A stretch of DNA of 64,000 nucleotides. Origin: Fibrobacterota bacterium (GTDB lineage: Bacteria; Fibrobacterota; Chitinivibrionia; Chitinivibrionales; Chitinispirillaceae). A program made the translations under genes and the position numbers. Positions 61,129-64,000 of the stretch are shown piece by piece (position 1 is the first letter of the stretch; every line of letters starts with the position of its first letter). The stretch is taken from the NCBI GenBank assembly GCA_023436205.1, contig JAEZKC010000107.1:13059-77058 (forward strand), in the 5' to 3' direction. The notes under the pieces are model-generated. The model was given only the letters and a program-made list of their open reading frames with translations, was not told the origin of the DNA and did no database searches.

Positions 61129-64000
61129 CGGTTCATTCCCGTGCATACGGGGAACATTCCTAGTGTTAACGCTGGCTATTTTGCTCCATCGGTTCATCCC
61201 CGTGCATACTGGGAACATAAAACAGTTTGCCGGTGATCCGAGCTGGGGAACGGTTCATCCCCGTGCATACGGGGAACATTTGAAAGATTGTGTAGCATCC
61301 GAATCACTATCCGGTTCATCCCCGTGCATACGGGGAACATCTGTCCATGAATTGCCTGATATCTCTCAGCAGCGGTTCATCCCCGTGCATACGGGGAACA
61401 TTCTATCTCCTCAGCGTTTAGATATGGCATGCGCGGTTCATCCCCGTGCATACGGGGAACATCAAGTATTTCCGCCTCTGGTAGCGCCGAGAATCGGTTC
61501 ATCCCCGTGCATACGGGGAACATCACAGTATACGCATAACGATTGTCTGCAACCTCGGTTCATCCCCGTGCATACGGGGAACATGTTAGCATGGCAGATA
61601 ATGGTATCCAGCTTGCCGGTTCATCCCCGTGCATACGGGGAACATTCGTCCGGCGTATCATAGGCAAAGAAAAACTGCGGTTCATCCCCGTGCATACGGG
61701 GAACATGCGCCGATAGTTGTTTTGTAACCGTTAAGAAACGGTTCATCCCCGTGCATACGGGGAACATTTTTGCCTCCACCCAATAGACATACCAAAACAC
61801 GGTTCATCCCCGTGCATACGGGGAACATGATTTGTTCGGTAAAAATTTCTATTTTTTTCGCGGTTCATCCCCGTGCATACGGGGAACATAAAAGGACTGT
61901 TGTGATATGGGATTTACAAACCGGTTCATCCCCGTGCATACGGGGAACATGCTTTTGAGGAGTTTATCCCAACGTGCCGGACCCGGTTCATCCCCGTGCA
62001 TACGGGGAACATGATTGTCTCTATCGTGGGCAGGTTTTTGAGGCCGGTTCATCCCCGTGCATACGGGGAACATATAATTTTGATTCAAATTCTTGGCGTC
62101 CAATCCGGTTCATCCCCGTGCATACGGGGAACATAAGCTACTGTATCACCGAGAACAGAACGATTACGGTTCATCCCCGTGCATACGGGGAACATGAGTC
62201 CATTTAATCTGCAATTTGATCAAAATTCGGTTCATCCCCGTGCATACGGGGAACATCAGTGGTTAATTCGACGCCCTTAGAGTAATATCGGTTCATCCCC
62301 GTGCATACGGGGAACATGCCGGATACCGTTTTGTTACTGTCCGGGCCGACGGTTCATCCCCGTGCATACGGGGAACATAATCGGTGCCAGCTACCGCAGC
62401 ACTAACCTTGCGGTTCATCCCCGTGCATACGGGGAACATACACTATCCGCGAGGCTATGAAATACAACCAGCGGTTCATCCCCGTGCATACGGGGAACAT
62501 AATAAGATAGCTACTTTGGCCCACCCCGGCAGCGGTTCATCCCCGTGCATACGGGGAACATGAGATATCCAACCGCAGCCGAACGGCCGCGACCGGTTCA
62601 TCCCCGTGCATACGGGGAACATGGCCGTCAAGGTCGGAAACGATACCCGGGTGTCGGTTCATCCCCGTGCATACGGGGAACATACCCACTTCATTTTCGA
62701 GCCTCCTCTATTCGCCGGTTCATCCCCGTGCATACGGGGAACATCCCCGGGTAACCTCCGCCCGGCCTGTTTCGTCCGGTTCATCCCCGTGCATACGGGG
62801 AACATTTTTAACTATTTTTGCTCTGACTGTGATTTTCGGTTCATCCCCGTGCATACGGGGAACATATGCCAAGGCCCGCAAGCTATAAACGGGACGCCGG
62901 TTCATCCCCGTGCATACGGGGAACATTGGAACGTACAATCATTAACACAGCCGCAGACCGGTTCATCCCCGTGCATACGGGGAACATTCAGTTTCCTATT
63001 GAAGAATTTCAAGAATGGGCGGTTCATCCCCGTGCATACGGGGAACATGACCCTATACAAATGATAGTTGCTATGGGTTACGGTTCATCCCCGTGCATAC
63101 GGGGAACATTATCATGGAGCAAGCTACCGAACAAGCAGAACCGGTTCATCCCCGTGCATACGGGGAACATCCCATAGGTATTTCAAAAATCACAATTGGG
63201 GACGGTTCATCCCCGTGCATACGGGGAACATTTTCGCTCTTCAGCGGATTAATACGAGTACAGCGGTTCATCCCCGTGCATACGGGGAACATATAGGCTT
63301 TCATTTTGTCACCCATAAATACTCCGGTTCATCCCCGTGCATACGGGGAACATCCAAGTGCAGCATCATAAATACCAGTAGTAGACGGTTCATCCCCGTG
63401 CATACGGGGAACATACTGGGCTAACGAGTGGATTATCAGGGTTTTTCGGTTCATCCCCGTGCATACGGGGAACATGGTTTTCTTGGAATATCTGTGCATC
63501 AAAGCGACGGTTCATCCCCGTGCATACGGGGAACATCTTGATAGCTGCCTCTCTGTCCTCTTCATAAACGGTTCATCCCCGTGCATACGGGGAACATGAT
63601 CCTGCACAGGTTCGCGCTCGTGGCTCTTACGGTTCATCCCCGTGCATACGGGGAACATATTTCCGCTTCCTCTGCATAGCGGTAAACACCCGGTTCATCC
63701 CCGTGCATACGGGGAACATGTTCATCCCTGTATTGCCCTCGATTTTTCAAACGGTTCATCCCCGTGCATACGGGGAACATTATACATCCGTCATATATTT
63801 TTCAAGCCAAGGCGGTTCATCCCCGTGCATACGGGGAACATACTTCCTCGGCATCAGTTATACCGCTCCATAACGGTTCATCCCCGTGCATACGGGGAAC
63901 ATCGGTAATCGTGTTTTATCCGGTGAAACCCTACCGGTTCATCCCCGTGCATACGGGGAACATATGAGGATTTTTACCATGAACTTTGACTAAAACGGTT
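61129..64000 (-). CRISPR. Type I-E-like CRISPR array, 47 complete repeats, continuing past the right edge
   Basis: The 29-bp repeat (plus strand: CGGTTCATCCCC, GTGCATAC, GGGGAACAT) recurs every 61 bp from 61129; the 47th full copy starts at 63935 and a 48th begins at 63996. Spacers are 32 bp, except one of 33 (before 61984) and one of 31 (before 62837). The reverse complement, with the stem CCCCGTATGCACGGGG and 3' end GATGAACCG, matches the class of E. coli-type I-E repeats, so transcription runs on the minus strand. The two leftmost repeats carry one mismatch each (61137 C to T; 61210 G to T), as expected of the old, leader-distal end. The leader and cas genes must lie to the right. No cas gene is in the window. 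Confidence 0.97.

Noticed and set aside
61085..63967. Many plus- and minus-strand open frames with HPRAYGEH / RFIPVHTGN repeats
   Set aside because: They are translations of the CRISPR repeats and spacers, not genes.

Overview
The window looks like a chromosomal segment of a polysaccharide-degrading bacterium of the Fibrobacterota (Fibrobacter/Chitinispirillum side). Three things point there: a TIGR02147-type regulator, a family best known from Fibrobacter; many secreted multidomain glycoside hydrolases ending in a type IX-like C-terminal sorting domain; and no SusC/SusD pair. The placement rests on protein character only.

Layout. 0-2 kb: end of an unknown gene, a frameshifted ZIP transporter and an SDR oxidoreductase. 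2.2-49.8 kb: a very dense plant cell-wall degradation island. It holds GH74, GH18, GH10, GH27, two GH43 enzymes, a GH43-like propeller, GH5, two GH30, GH44, a right-handed beta-helix protein, two alpha/beta-hydrolase esterases, a GDSL esterase and a CE6-type esterase. Embedded in it (27.0-40.7 kb) is a redox operon: an HzsA-like dihaem cytochrome fused to a carbohydrate-binding module, a Rid-like protein, the GH43-like propeller, a YVTN-propeller/MauG-like dihaem cytochrome, an outer-membrane barrel and a System II cytochrome c maturation pair (ResB/CcsA). 50-60 kb: small housekeeping-type genes, the TIGR02147 regulator translationally coupled to a DUF2341/LamG lipoprotein, a patch of palindromic repeats, a beta-CASP metallo-beta-lactamase protein carrying an in-frame 81-bp tandem repeat, and two divergent helical proteins. 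60.9-64 kb: three tandem 42-bp palindromes, then the leader-distal end of a long type I-E-like CRISPR array (47 full repeats plus the start of a 48th). Its leader and any cas genes lie beyond the right edge.

The most interesting signal is regulatory. An 18-bp palindrome, GTTGAA-N6-TTCAAC, occurs in five intergenic regions (six sites, five of them perfect in the arms). In every case a TATATT/TATAAT/TATTAT hexamer starts 50.5-51.5 or 60.5-61.5 bp from the palindrome centre, that is, one helical turn apart. Eight promoters fit: GH10, GH27, the six-gene esterase/GH44/beta-helix/GH30/GH5 operon, the cytochrome operon, GH43, CE6, GH30, and the TIGR02147 regulator itself. This is the geometry of a class I activator. 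The TIGR02147 protein is the only regulator in the window and has the site on its own promoter, so it is the leading candidate for the binder. The regulator, its coupled surface lipoprotein and this regulon may together form an undescribed carbohydrate-sensing system.

Together the enzymes cover xylan backbone and side chains, xyloglucan/glucan, galactosyl side chains, acyl esters and chitin. Eight proteins, including the HzsA-like cytochrome, share the same CBM4/9-like module followed by a sorting domain. This suggests that hydrolases and a cytochrome are targeted to the same polymer surface.
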